Shown in pieces: positions 1 to 7,662 of a stretch of 31,867 nt of DNA (its first letter is position 1; each line of letters opens with the position of its first letter). The position numbers and the translations under genes were made by a program. Source of the DNA: Bordetella parapertussis (GTDB lineage Bacteria; Pseudomonadota; Gammaproteobacteria; Burkholderiales; Burkholderiaceae_C); the NCBI GenBank assembly GCA_945901125.1, contig CAMDKD010000033.1:1-31867 (forward strand), read 5' to 3'. The notes under the pieces were generated by a model. It saw only the letters and a list, made by a program, of their open reading frames with translations. It was not told where the DNA came from and did not search any database.

Positions 1-474
1 GTGGACCGAGCCAACTCCAACATCGTGTGCGATCAAACAGGCGTACTGACAATTTTCTATTCCAGCCAAGACTATCCCGCCACACTGCGACGGGTGGTCG
101 TCAAGGACGACAGTGGCAAACGCATCACGTTCTTGACCAACAACTTCGCACTCAAACCGGAGTTGATAGCGGACTTGTATCGACAGCGCTGGCAGGTCGA
201 ACTGTTCTTCAAATGGATCAAGCAGCACCTGCGCATCAAGACGTTTTATGGCACCAACGAGAATGCGGTCAAGAAGCAAATCTGGATCGCAGTCTGCACC
301 TACGTGTTGATCGCAATTGCTAAGAAACGTCTGCATCTGCCCAATAGTCTTCATGAAATCCTACAAATCTTGAGCTTGACCATGTTTGAAACAGCCCCAA
401 TAAATCAACTACTTACACCAACCGACCCCAATAAGAATTCAGAATTTGAGCCTCAGCAGCTCTCTCTCCTCTGA
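1..474 (+). CDS. IS4-family transposase, C-terminal part (5' partial)
   Basis: This is the C-terminal 157 residues of a DDE transposase, open to the window edge, so the true start is upstream. The block YRQRWQVELFFKWIK near residues 59-73 is an exact match to the Y-(2)-R-(3)-E-(6)-K signature of the IS4 family, and its glutamate is the third catalytic acidic residue. The remaining tail is helical (ILQILSLTMFE) and ends close to the presumed inverted repeat, as in intact elements. The visible frame has no internal stop, so this copy may be intact. It has no metabolic link to the neighbouring genes. Confidence 0.85.
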   Translation: MDRANSNIVCDQTGVLTIFYSSQDYPATLRRVVVKDDSGKRITFLTNNFALKPELIADLYRQRWQVELFFKWIKQHLRIKTFYGTNENAVKKQIWIAVCTYVLIAIAKKRLHLPNSLHEILQILSLTMFETAPINQLLTPTDPNKNSEFEPQQLSLL

Positions 475-494
475 AAAACGTTGGGACACTAGTG
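1..494 (+). mobile_element. 3' end of an IS4-family insertion sequence (cut by window edge)
   Basis: This is the right-hand part of an insertion sequence whose left part lies outside the window. The transposase ends at 474, and the sequence GTTGGGACACTAGTG follows at 480-494. That resembles the terminal inverted repeat of IS4 elements of the ISPepr1-like group, from memory of the family. CACTAGTG (487-494) is itself a palindrome and is the probable outer tip. The next bases are very AT-rich, consistent with a target or flanking spacer. The opposite end and target duplication cannot be seen. Confidence 0.7.
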
Positions 495-606
495 AAATAA
501 AATAATTTTTAATAAATCAATTAAAAATTCAATTTTATTAATATTTGAATTTGAAAATTCAACAAAATAAACAGCAATTTTCAATGTTTTAAATTTATTT
601 ATAGGC
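495..606. other. AT-rich spacer between IS end and next gene
   Basis: About 110 bases made mostly of A and T, with many TTAAA and AATTT runs and no convincing open frame. It separates the IS tip from the 3' end of the secreted-protein gene. It may be a decayed target region or an AT-rich IS insertion site. I see no clear hairpin with a T tract. Confidence 0.4.
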
Positions 607-1131
607 TCACGGCACTCGTATCTTTAGCTGAAAACTAATGGCCCCATACAAACGGTTTTGCAGCGGCGGCACAAACGCGATGTTCAAACCGAAGCGCTCG
701 CCTTCCCAGGTGGCCACCGGCAGCAGCGCCGGAAACCAGCCGCCGTCAAACGCCTTGGGGTAACCGTTGAATACGCCGCCGACCACACCCGCTTTGTAGC
801 TGCCCCAATGCCAGGGTTGATAGTACGCGCCCAGGTAGTTGGAACGTGCATCGTCGCTGTTGGTAAATGTGCCTGCGGTGGCTGACCAGTCTTCATTGAT
901 GACTGCTTCCACACCTAAGCCCGGGTTGCTGTTGCGCAAGCCTTTGTCGGTATCGAAATGCGCTGAATAAAAACCGGCGTTCAACCAGAGCAATAAAGGT
1001 TTTTGTTTGTCAGAAGTCTGCGGTTGCGCATTCACAGTTTGTGCCTGCACGACGGGCGGGCAAGCACATAAGCCAATGGCCAACACCATCAAGCTGCGGG
1101 TTAACAGTGTTCGAATTTCAGCCATAACCAT
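607..1131 (-). CDS. Small secreted or outer-membrane protein of unknown function
   Basis: The protein has 174 residues and begins with a typical Sec signal peptide: Arg-containing n-region, hydrophobic LMVLAIGLCA, and likely cleavage after VVQA near residue 30. The mature part is rich in alternating aromatic/Gly strands (GAYYQPWHWGSYKAGVVGGV) and ends with strands such as YGAISFQLKI, which suggests a small beta-barrel. I do not recognise a named family. It lies downstream of hemL on the same strand, 58 bases from its stop, and could be read through from it. ATG codons at residues 1 and 3 are both possible starts. A protein of similar design is encoded at 15659-16168, so the two may be distant relatives. 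No enzymatic motif is visible. Confidence 0.65.
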   Translation of the reverse strand: MVMAEIRTLLTRSLMVLAIGLCACPPVVQAQTVNAQPQTSDKQKPLLLWLNAGFYSAHFDTDKGLRNSNPGLGVEAVINEDWSATAGTFTNSDDARSNYLGAYYQPWHWGSYKAGVVGGVFNGYPKAFDGGWFPALLPVATWEGERFGLNIAFVPPLQNRLYGAISFQLKIRVP

Positions 1132-1189
1132 TCAAGCAAAAGGCTGATGCTGCCAGCTTGAAGCCGCTCACGCAAGCGAGAACTGGCTT

Positions 1190-2485
1190 TTAAATAGCGG
1201 CAAATACCTCTGACGCCGCCTGCACCGTGTCGGCAATGTCCTGAGCCGTGTGGGCACCGCTGACAAAGCCTGCCTCGTACAAAGCCGGTGCGATGTACAC
1301 ACCACGGTCCAGCAAGCCATGGAACAGTTTGTTGAACTTTGGTGAATCGCTGGTCATCACCTTGGCGTAGTTCTGAGGTAATTCAGGCAGCAAGAAAAAG
1401 CCGAACATGCCGCCTTCGCAATCGGCGCTGAACGGCACACCGGCTTTGGCTGCGGCTTGTGTCAAACCATCGACCAGCGAACGGGTTTTGGCAGACAAGG
1501 TGTCGAAGAAACCGGGTTTGGAAATTTCATGCAAAGTGGCCAAACCGCAAGCCGTGGCTACCGGGTTGCCGCTGAGCGTACCGGCCTGGTACACCGGGCC
1601 CAAGGGCGCGAGTTGTTCCATGACCGCGCGTTTGCCGCCGAACGCCGCCAACGGCATGCCGCCGCCAATCACTTTGCCCAGCACGGTGACGTCAGGCTCA
1701 AAACCGGGAATCGACTTGGCGTACACGCTTTGTGCGCTGCCCAGCGCCACGCGGCAACCGGTCATCACTTCGTCAAACACCAGCAAGGCACCGTATTGCG
1801 TACACAGTTCGCGGCAGCGTTTCATGAAGGGCACGCTGGCGCGCACAAAATTCATATTCCCTGCGATCGGCTCGATCATCAAACAGGCGAGTTCTTTGCC
1901 GTGAATCGCAAACGCTTCTTCCAGTTGAGGGATGTTGTTGTACTCGAGCACCAGCGTGTGTTGCACCACCTCGGGCGGCACACCGGCGCTGGTCGGGTTG
2001 CCGAAGGTGGCCAGGCCTGAACCGGCCTTGACCAGCAACGCGTCCGCATGGCCGTGGTAACAGCCTTCGAATTTGATGATCTTGCTGCGACCGGTGGCGC
2101 CGCGTGCCAGGCGCAATGCGCTCATGCCGGCTTCGGTGCCCGAACTGACCAATCGCACCATGTCCATGGAAGGCATGAGTTTGAGCAAGGCTTCGACCAA
2201 CTGGATTTCACGCTCTGTCGGCGCGCCGAAAGAAAAACCGTCGAGCGCGGCTTTTTGCACGGCTTCGAGTACCGCAGGATGGCCGTGACCCAAAATCATC
2301 GGACCCCATGAACCTATGTAATCGATGTAGCGTTTGTCGTTCGCGTCCCAGAAATACGCGCCCTGTGCGCGTTTGACAAAACGCGGTGTGCCGCCGACCG
2401 CACGGAAAGCGCGTACCGGTGAATTGACACCGCCGGGGATGACCAGGCGTGCCCGGTCGAACAAAGTTTGGTTGAGATCAGACAT
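1190..2485 (-). CDS. hemL: Glutamate-1-semialdehyde 2,1-aminomutase
   Basis: HemL is a PLP enzyme that converts glutamate-1-semialdehyde to 5-aminolevulinate, the C5 route to haem and other tetrapyrroles. The 431-residue length is normal for the family. The N-terminus SDLNQTLFDRARLVIPGGVN is typical, followed by GSWGPMILGHGHP, SSGTEAGMSALRLARG, the PLP-site FDEVMTG and GKVIGGGMPLAAFGG. In the last of these Lys271 is the expected Schiff-base lysine. The frame is open about 290 bases further upstream, but that extension reads antisense-like through thiD and has no family similarity. The ATG at 2485 is therefore the start. The gene begins 28 bases after the thiD stop, so the two may be co-transcribed. 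Confidence 0.96.
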   Translation of the reverse strand: MSDLNQTLFDRARLVIPGGVNSPVRAFRAVGGTPRFVKRAQGAYFWDANDKRYIDYIGSWGPMILGHGHPAVLEAVQKAALDGFSFGAPTEREIQLVEALLKLMPSMDMVRLVSSGTEAGMSALRLARGATGRSKIIKFEGCYHGHADALLVKAGSGLATFGNPTSAGVPPEVVQHTLVLEYNNIPQLEEAFAIHGKELACLMIEPIAGNMNFVRASVPFMKRCRELCTQYGALLVFDEVMTGCRVALGSAQSVYAKSIPGFEPDVTVLGKVIGGGMPLAAFGGKRAVMEQLAPLGPVYQAGTLSGNPVATACGLATLHEISKPGFFDTLSAKTRSLVDGLTQAAAKAGVPFSADCEGGMFGFFLLPELPQNYAKVMTSDSPKFNKLFHGLLDRGVYIAPALYEAGFVSGAHTAQDIADTVQAASEVFAAI

Positions 2486-2513
2486 GGTTGTTAATGAGTG
2501 ATGTAGAAAAAAA

Positions 2514-3428
2514 TCAATGGCGGGTGTCGTGGCCCGGTAAAAAATCTTCGGCAGTGGCCGGCTCGTCTGCGTCGTCGCCATCGTCAGGCGCTTGCGCCCA
2601 GAACAAACGGTCGGCAACAGCGTGGCCCATGCCGGGGCGGAACCCTGCGTCGAGTGCGCCGTCCAGGTAGCTGAAGGCTTCGGCGACCGAGGCTTCGAGG
2701 TCGTCACCCATGGCCAGCAGACCGGCGACGGTGGCGCTGATGGTGTCGCCCGCGCCGGTGAACACGGCATCAAAGCGTTCTATGGTTTCGCTGACCATCA
2801 CCGACAAAGGCGTGGCCAAAGCGTTTTCTATGTGTTGACCGCCTTGCGGCAAACCAGTGACCAAGGTGTAGGGCACGCCTTTTTCGGCAGCCGCTTTCGC
2901 CAGCTCGCGTGCGGTTGGCGGTCTGTCGCTGCCCCATTCGGGCAACAACCAGCGCCACAAAGTGGAATGGTTGCCGACCAGCAGCGTGGTTTGCGGCAGC
3001 AGCAGTTCCATGAAGGCGTCTTGGTAGGCCTCGATGGGATCGTCCTGCCACCAGGACAGGCTGGGCATGTAAGCGACCACGGGCACGTCAGGGTAATCGG
3101 TGCACAACTCGGCAATGGCCGAAATGATTTCGGGTGTGCCGCAAAAGCCTACCTTGATGACTTGCACCGGAATGTCTTCCAGGATATTGCGGGCCTGATC
3201 ATCAACCGCGTCTTCGTCCATGGCCACATGGTCAAAGGTTTCGGCCGTGTCCCGCAAATAAGTCCCTGTGCAAACGGCCAGCACGTGCACGCCGACAGAC
3301 GACATGGCGAGTATGTCGGCGGTCAGGCCGCCGGCACCGCTGGGGTCGTTGCTGTTGAATGTCATGGCGCAGGGATGTGCCATTTCAGGTGTCAGGCCTT
3401 CGTCGGTGAGCGTGATGGGTTGATTCAT
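2514..3428 (-). CDS. thiD: Hydroxymethylpyrimidine/phosphomethylpyrimidine kinase
   Basis: This is a ribokinase-fold kinase of thiamine biosynthesis. It phosphorylates HMP and HMP-phosphate to HMP-pyrophosphate for coupling with the thiazole moiety. In its 304 residues I see the N-terminal substrate and glycine-rich segment NDPSGAGGLTADILAMSSVG, the VGFCGTPE region, and the C-terminal anion-hole/catalytic segment FTGAGDTISATVAGLLA (GAGDT, where Asp is the base). The C-terminal 30 residues (DDGDDADEPATAEDFLPGHD) are acidic and probably disordered. The ATG start at 3428 follows a normal intergenic gap. The neighbour hemL lies downstream on the same strand. The family is clear; whether it acts on HMP, HMP-P or both is inferred from the usual bifunctional enzyme. 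Confidence 0.9.
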   Translation of the reverse strand: MNQPITLTDEGLTPEMAHPCAMTFNSNDPSGAGGLTADILAMSSVGVHVLAVCTGTYLRDTAETFDHVAMDEDAVDDQARNILEDIPVQVIKVGFCGTPEIISAIAELCTDYPDVPVVAYMPSLSWWQDDPIEAYQDAFMELLLPQTTLLVGNHSTLWRWLLPEWGSDRPPTARELAKAAAEKGVPYTLVTGLPQGGQHIENALATPLSVMVSETIERFDAVFTGAGDTISATVAGLLAMGDDLEASVAEAFSYLDGALDAGFRPGMGHAVADRLFWAQAPDDGDDADEPATAEDFLPGHDTRH

Positions 3429-3505
3429 GGCCGTCTATACTTTGATTCATTCTATGCCACGCTTCAGACGCGGCAATGACCTTCTAACCGGATGAAAAAC
3501 ACACT

Positions 3506-3673
3506 GTGAACAAGACCTGGATGTGCCTGATTTGCGGCTGGATTTACGACGAAGCGGCCGGTGCGCCGGACGAAGGCATTGCACCAGGCACGTCCTGGGA
3601 GCAAGTGCCGATGAACTGGACCTGCCCAGAATGCGCCGCGCGCAAGGAAGACTTTGAAATGGTCGAGCTTTAA
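3506..3673 (+). CDS. Rubredoxin (55 residues, GTG start)
   Basis: This small electron carrier holds one iron in four cysteines. The frame from GTG at 3506 reads NKTWMCLICGWIYDEAAGAP and then WTCPECAARKEDFEMVEL. The two CxxCG/CxxC knuckles are Cys7/Cys10 and Cys40/Cys43, with the usual aromatic residues WIYDE and NW. No in-frame ATG lies upstream. An internal ATG at residue 6 would leave only one residue before the first Cys and is less likely. The gene is divergent from thiD and convergent with the photolyase, and its stop codon overlaps the photolyase stop inside the tetranucleotide TTAA (3670-3673). Redox partners cannot be told from the context. Its small size makes it easy to miss in annotation. 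Confidence 0.93.
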   Translation: MNKTWMCLICGWIYDEAAGAPDEGIAPGTSWEQVPMNWTCPECAARKEDFEMVEL

Positions 3674-5154
3674 GCCGTTTTTTTCTTAGCAACCACCGAA
3701 TAGCGCAACAGGGTTTTGGCCCGAGCTTTGGCGTGGTCCACCAGCGGTACGGGATAGTTTTTTCCTAATTCAACACCGGCAGCCCGCAAGTCCAGCGGTT
3801 TGGCCAGCCACGGCGCGTGTATGTCTTTGTCTGACAAGCCCGCCAGCTGCGGCAAATAACGCTTGATGAATTTGCCTTGCGGATCAAACTTTTCGCTTTG
3901 GTTGATCGGGTTGAAGATGCGGAAATACGGCTGCGCATCGCAACCGCTGGAACTCGCCCACTGCCAGCCGCCGTTGTTGGCGGCCAGATCGAAATCATTC
4001 AAATGCAGGGCGAAATACTGCTCGCCCCGACGCCAGTCAATGCCTAAGTCCTTCACCAGAAAACTCGCCACCACCATGCGCAAGCGGTTGTGCATATAGC
4101 CGGTCTGGTTGATTTGCGCCATGGCGGCATCGACCAGCGGATAGCCGGTGCGGCCCTCGCACCAGGCCTGAAACAAGGCATTGGCGGCCTTGCCATGCTC
4201 CCATTCAATGGCGTCGTATTCGGCTTTGAATGAAGACGTCATGGCATGCACATGGTGGTGCATGACCTGATGGTAAAAATCGCGCCATATCAATTCGGAC
4301 AACCAGGTTTGCGCGCCTTCTTCGCCTTTGAGCGCTGCCGGATACGCCAGCCGCGCCAGTTGCCTGATAGACACGGTGCCAAAGCGCAAATGCACACTCA
4401 AATAACTCGGCCCTTTGACCGAAGGGAAATTGCGCGTCTCTTCATAACGCGCCATGCGTTTGGCAAAATCTTTCACCAGCGCTTGCGCGCCTGCGCTGCC
4501 CGCTTCTATGTGCAAAGCCGACAGATCCACCGTGTCAAAACCCATGTCTTTCAAAGCCGGTACTGCTTGGCGCAGCGCAGCCGGGACGACTGCCAGTTGC
4601 CCCGGCTTAGCGGCGGTGCGGCGTTCGGCCAGATCGGCAGGCGTGACTTTTTTCATCCATGCGTTTTTGTAAGGGGTGAATACACCGTAAGCGGTGCCGC
4701 TTTGCGTCATCACTTCGCTGCGCTCGAACACCACGTGGTCTTTGAAGCTGTGAAAAGCAATGCCCAGGTTCGCCAATTCGCCCAGTACCTGCGCGTCGCG
4801 CGCCAATGACTGCGGTTCGTCGTCGTGGTGGGTGAAGACCGCTTGTACGCCAAGCTGCTTGGCAAGTGTGACGATATCCGTTACCGCATGGCCGTAGCGA
4901 ACCAGCAGGCCGCTGTTCGGGTCACCGGCGAGTTCGCGCCATTGTTGGTCCAGCTCGGTCACCGACGCATGGATAAAGCTCACGCGCCGGTCATGCGCGG
5001 GTAAATCTTTCAAAATGGACTGATCAAAGATGAAGCAGCCGAACACCTTGTCGCTGTGCTGCACCGCACGGCTGAGCGCCGTGTGGTCGTCCAAGCGCAG
5101 GTCGCGCCTGAACCAGACCAGCACAGAGGCAAAATGCGAAATATGTCTGTCCAT
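3670..5154 (-). CDS. phrB: Deoxyribodipyrimidine photolyase (class I cryptochrome/photolyase family)
   Basis: A light-driven flavoprotein that repairs cyclobutane pyrimidine dimers. The 494 residues begin with the antenna domain VLVWFRRDLRLDDHTALSRA and end with the FAD domain. Visible motifs include GPSYLSVHLRFGTVSIRQL, LIWRDFYHQVM, RTGYPLVDAAMAQINQTGYM, HNRLRMVVASFLVKDLGIDW, and the FAD-contact stretch from NNGGWQWASSSG to CDAQPYFRIFNP. The ATG at 5154 places the conserved VLVWFRRDLR close to the N-terminus as usual. The longer open frame upstream runs antisense to yqgE and is rejected. It is divergent from yqgE by about 25 bases and convergent with the rubredoxin. CPD specificity is inferred from overall similarity. 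Confidence 0.94.
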   Translation of the reverse strand: MDRHISHFASVLVWFRRDLRLDDHTALSRAVQHSDKVFGCFIFDQSILKDLPAHDRRVSFIHASVTELDQQWRELAGDPNSGLLVRYGHAVTDIVTLAKQLGVQAVFTHHDDEPQSLARDAQVLGELANLGIAFHSFKDHVVFERSEVMTQSGTAYGVFTPYKNAWMKKVTPADLAERRTAAKPGQLAVVPAALRQAVPALKDMGFDTVDLSALHIEAGSAGAQALVKDFAKRMARYEETRNFPSVKGPSYLSVHLRFGTVSIRQLARLAYPAALKGEEGAQTWLSELIWRDFYHQVMHHHVHAMTSSFKAEYDAIEWEHGKAANALFQAWCEGRTGYPLVDAAMAQINQTGYMHNRLRMVVASFLVKDLGIDWRRGEQYFALHLNDFDLAANNGGWQWASSSGCDAQPYFRIFNPINQSEKFDPQGKFIKRYLPQLAGLSDKDIHAPWLAKPLDLRAAGVELGKNYPVPLVDHAKARAKTLLRYSVVAKKKTA

Positions 5155-5178
5155 CTTCTTCAGCCTTAAAATCATTGC

Positions 5179-5784
5179 ATGACCATGGATTTTGCGCCCA
5201 TCAACCTGACCCACCATTTTCTGATCGCCATGCCCGGTCTGATGGACGAATCCTTTTCCCGCAGCGTGGTTTACATGTGCGAACACAGCGAACGCGGCGC
5301 TCTGGGCCTGATCATCAACAAACCCGGCCCCATGAACATGCAGTCGCTGTTTGAAAAAGTGGAACTGCAACTCGGGCGCGCCGACCTGATTGAATTACCT
5401 GTGTTCCAAGGCGGTCCGGTGCATACCGAGCGCGGTTTTGTCTTGCACGACCCCATGTCCCACATCAGCAGCAAGCCCGGTCAATCCGAGTCTGCTTACG
5501 CGTCCACGCTGGCCATACCCGGCGGGCTGGAGATGACCACGTCCAAAGATGTGCTCGAAGCCCTGTCCACCGGTGCCGGTCCCAAGCGGGTGTTGATCAC
5601 CCTGGGTTACGCCGCCTGGGCCCAGGGGCAGCTGGAATCCGAACTGGCTGAAAACAGCTGGCTGACGGTAGAAGCCGACGACCACGTGATTTTCGACACG
5701 CCCATCGAGCACCGCTACGACAGTGCGCTGGCGCTGCTGGGCTTGCAGGCCTGGATGCTGTCGCCCCAGGCGGGCCACGCATGA
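5179..5784 (+). CDS. YqgE/AlgH family protein (UPF0301)
   Basis: A conserved bacterial protein of about 200 residues whose biochemical role is not settled; some members were linked to alginate regulation (AlgH). The sequence carries family landmarks: NLTHHFLIAMPGLMDESFSRSVVYMCEH, GALGLIINKP, VFQGGPVHTERGFVLH and RVLITLGYAAWAQGQLESEL. ATG codons at 5179 and 5185 are both usable; the second gives the common MDFAPINLTHH start. It is the first gene of an overlapping operon: its stop overlaps the start of ruvX by ATGA at 5781-5784. The pairing of yqgE with yqgF/ruvX is widespread in proteobacteria. Confidence 0.93.
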   Translation: MTMDFAPINLTHHFLIAMPGLMDESFSRSVVYMCEHSERGALGLIINKPGPMNMQSLFEKVELQLGRADLIELPVFQGGPVHTERGFVLHDPMSHISSKPGQSESAYASTLAIPGGLEMTTSKDVLEALSTGAGPKRVLITLGYAAWAQGQLESELAENSWLTVEADDHVIFDTPIEHRYDSALALLGLQAWMLSPQAGHA

Positions 5785-6200
5785 ACACGGCTGTGATGCC
5801 GTCTTCACTTGCCTTATTGCAATCCTTTCTCGCTTTCGATTTCGGTCAAAAACGCACCGGCGTCGCCTATGCCTCGCGCTTGCTTGGTCAGGCCCAGCCG
5901 CAAGGCACGGTGAATGCCAGCGGCGACGCGCGCTGGCCGCTGATTGCCAAGCACATAGAACGCTGGCAACCCGATGCACTCGTCGTCGGTGTGCCTTACC
6001 ACCCGGACGGCGCGGCGCACGAAAACACCGCCCTGGCGAAAAAATTCGCTCGTCAGTTGCAGGGTCGTTTTGCCTTGCCGGTGTTTGAAGTCGATGAGCG
6101 CTATTCCACCACCGAAGCCAAAAGCGGTGGTGCGGTCGATGTCGACGCGGCTTCTGCCTGCGTCATACTGGATCAATTTTTAAGAAACCTCACCCCATGA
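5781..6200 (+). CDS. ruvX: Putative pre-16S rRNA nuclease / Holliday-junction resolvase-like YqgF
   Basis: An RNase H-fold protein of 139 residues. In E. coli it acts in 5' maturation of 16S rRNA, and it was earlier proposed as an alternative Holliday resolvase. I see the strand with the first acidic residue (SFLAFDFGQKRTGVAYASR), the middle segment DALVVGVPYHPDG and the late catalytic block VDERYSTTEAKS, followed by VDVDAASACVILDQFL with a final acidic residue. The length matches the family. The start ATG overlaps the yqgE stop and the end overlaps the pyrR start (6197-6200), indicating translational coupling through the operon. Confidence 0.93.
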   Translation: MNTAVMPSSLALLQSFLAFDFGQKRTGVAYASRLLGQAQPQGTVNASGDARWPLIAKHIERWQPDALVVGVPYHPDGAAHENTALAKKFARQLQGRFALPVFEVDERYSTTEAKSGGAVDVDAASACVILDQFLRNLTP

Positions 6201-6700
6201 GCACAGGTCACCTACCGCTGGACGCCCAGGCCTTGTACGCACAAATGTTGCAGGATTTGCGCGAACGTTTGCCCGCCGCAGTGCATCTGGTCGGCATCAC
6301 CACCGGCGGCGCCTGGCTGGCCGGACAACTGCATGCAGATTTAAATCGGCAAACACCTTTGGGCGTGGTTTCTTCGTCCATGCACCGCGACGATTTTTCC
6401 AAACGCGGCCTGGCCGGCAGCATCGCCACCCAGTTGCCTTTTCAGGTCGATGGTGCGGTCATCTGGTTGATAGACGATGTGCTGTTCACCGGGCGCACCA
6501 TACGCGCTGTGGTGAATGAATTGTTCGACTACGGCCGCCCGGCGGCGGTGCATCTGGCCGTGCTGGTCGACAGAGGCGGGCGCGAGTTACCGGTGCAGGC
6601 GGATTACGCGGCCGCGCGCCTGACGCTGCCCGCCGGTCAATCACTTCGTCTGACGCGCAACGATGCCGGTCAGTTTGTTTTTTCGGTGGAGGGCAGTTGA
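6197..6700 (+). CDS. pyrR: PyrR: pyrimidine operon regulator / uracil phosphoribosyltransferase homologue
   Basis: The 167-residue protein has the type I phosphoribosyltransferase fold. The PRPP loop IDDVLFTGRT is at residues 92-101, with LVGITTGGAWLAGQL before it and SSMHRDDFSKRG in the flexible hood. In Gram-positives PyrR binds pyr mRNA. In Pseudomonas and other proteobacteria it precedes pyrBC' and its regulatory mechanism is less clear. I see no attenuator hairpin at its 5' end, because the gene overlaps ruvX by 4 bases. Either an indirect regulatory role or UPRTase activity is possible. It sits directly before the genes of the aspartate transcarbamoylase complex. Confidence 0.92.
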   Translation: MSTGHLPLDAQALYAQMLQDLRERLPAAVHLVGITTGGAWLAGQLHADLNRQTPLGVVSSSMHRDDFSKRGLAGSIATQLPFQVDGAVIWLIDDVLFTGRTIRAVVNELFDYGRPAAVHLAVLVDRGGRELPVQADYAAARLTLPAGQSLRLTRNDAGQFVFSVEGS

Positions 6701-7662
6701 TGCTGTACAAACGCAATCCCCAACTCAATCGCAACGGTGAATTGATTCACTTGTTGTCCACCGAAGGTTTGTCGCGCGACATACTGACGCATATTCTGGA
6801 CACGGCCAGCCAGTTCGTGTCGGTGAACGACCGCGAGGTGAAAAAAGTCCCGCTGCTGCGCGGCAAATCGGTGTTCAATCTGTTTTTTGAAAACAGCACC
6901 CGCACACGCACGACATTTGAAATTGCCGCCAAGCGCTTGAGCGCCGATGTGTTCAATCTGGACATTGCAAGATCCTCCGCCAGCAAAGGCGAAAGTCTGC
7001 TCGACACCATCGCCAACCTGAGCGCCATGGCTGCAGATATTTTTGTGGTGCGCCACGGCGAATCCGGCGCGCCGTATTTGATTGCCGAACACGTGGCACC
7101 GCATGTGCATGTCATCAACGCCGGTGACGGCCGCCACGCACACCCGACCCAGGGTTTGCTGGACGCTTACACCATCCGCCATTTCAAAAAGAACTTTGCC
7201 GATTTGCGCGTCGCCATCGTCGGCGATGTATTGCATTCGCGCGTGGCGCGCTCGGACATACATGCGCTCACCACTTTAGGCTGCGCCGAGGTGCGCGTGG
7301 TCGGTCCTAAAACCCTGGTACCCGGCGATTTATCGCAACTCGGTGTCAAGGTGTTTCACAACATCGAAGAGGGCATACGCGATTGCGACGTGGTCATTGC
7401 CTTGCGCTTACAAAACGAACGCATGAGCGGGGCCTTGCTGCCCTCCAGCCAGGAATATTTCAAAAGCTTTGGCGTCACGCAAAGCCGCATGCAACTGGCC
7501 AAGCCGGACGCCATCGTCATGCACCCGGGGCCGATCAACCGGGGCGTGGAAATCGAATCAGCCGTGGTTGATGGACCGCAAAGCGTCATCTTGACGCAAG
7601 TCACATTCGGCATAGCGGTGCGCATGGCGGTGATGTCTATCGTTGCAGGGAACGACGCATGA
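6700..7662 (+). CDS. pyrB: Aspartate carbamoyltransferase catalytic chain
   Basis: Catalyses carbamoyl phosphate + aspartate to carbamoyl-aspartate, the committed step of UMP synthesis. The 320 residues contain the carbamoyl-phosphate loop FFENSTRTRTTFEIAAKRL, the downstream SSASKGESLLDTIANL loop, VRHGESGAP, the HPTQGLLDAYTI motif and the C-terminal MHPGPINRGVEI. The ATG at 6700 is preceded by a good ribosome site GGAGGG (6688-6693). A TTG one codon earlier also fits but is less likely. The start shares one base with the pyrR stop. The downstream partner is a dihydroorotase-like chain, the pairing seen in class A ATCases, and no pyrI is present here. Confidence 0.96.
   Translation: MLYKRNPQLNRNGELIHLLSTEGLSRDILTHILDTASQFVSVNDREVKKVPLLRGKSVFNLFFENSTRTRTTFEIAAKRLSADVFNLDIARSSASKGESLLDTIANLSAMAADIFVVRHGESGAPYLIAEHVAPHVHVINAGDGRHAHPTQGLLDAYTIRHFKKNFADLRVAIVGDVLHSRVARSDIHALTTLGCAEVRVVGPKTLVPGDLSQLGVKVFHNIEEGIRDCDVVIALRLQNERMSGALLPSSQEYFKSFGVTQSRMQLAKPDAIVMHPGPINRGVEIESAVVDGPQSVILTQVTFGIAVRMAVMSIVAGNDA

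Noticed and set aside
2486..2773. N-terminal extension of hemL
   Set aside because: The extra 96 codons read across thiD in another frame and have no similarity to HemL, whose usual start is at 2485.
2592..3479. A 295-codon open frame on the plus strand opposite thiD
   Set aside because: It lies fully antisense to a clear thiD gene and shows no recognisable domain. High-GC codon bias gives long opposite-strand frames.
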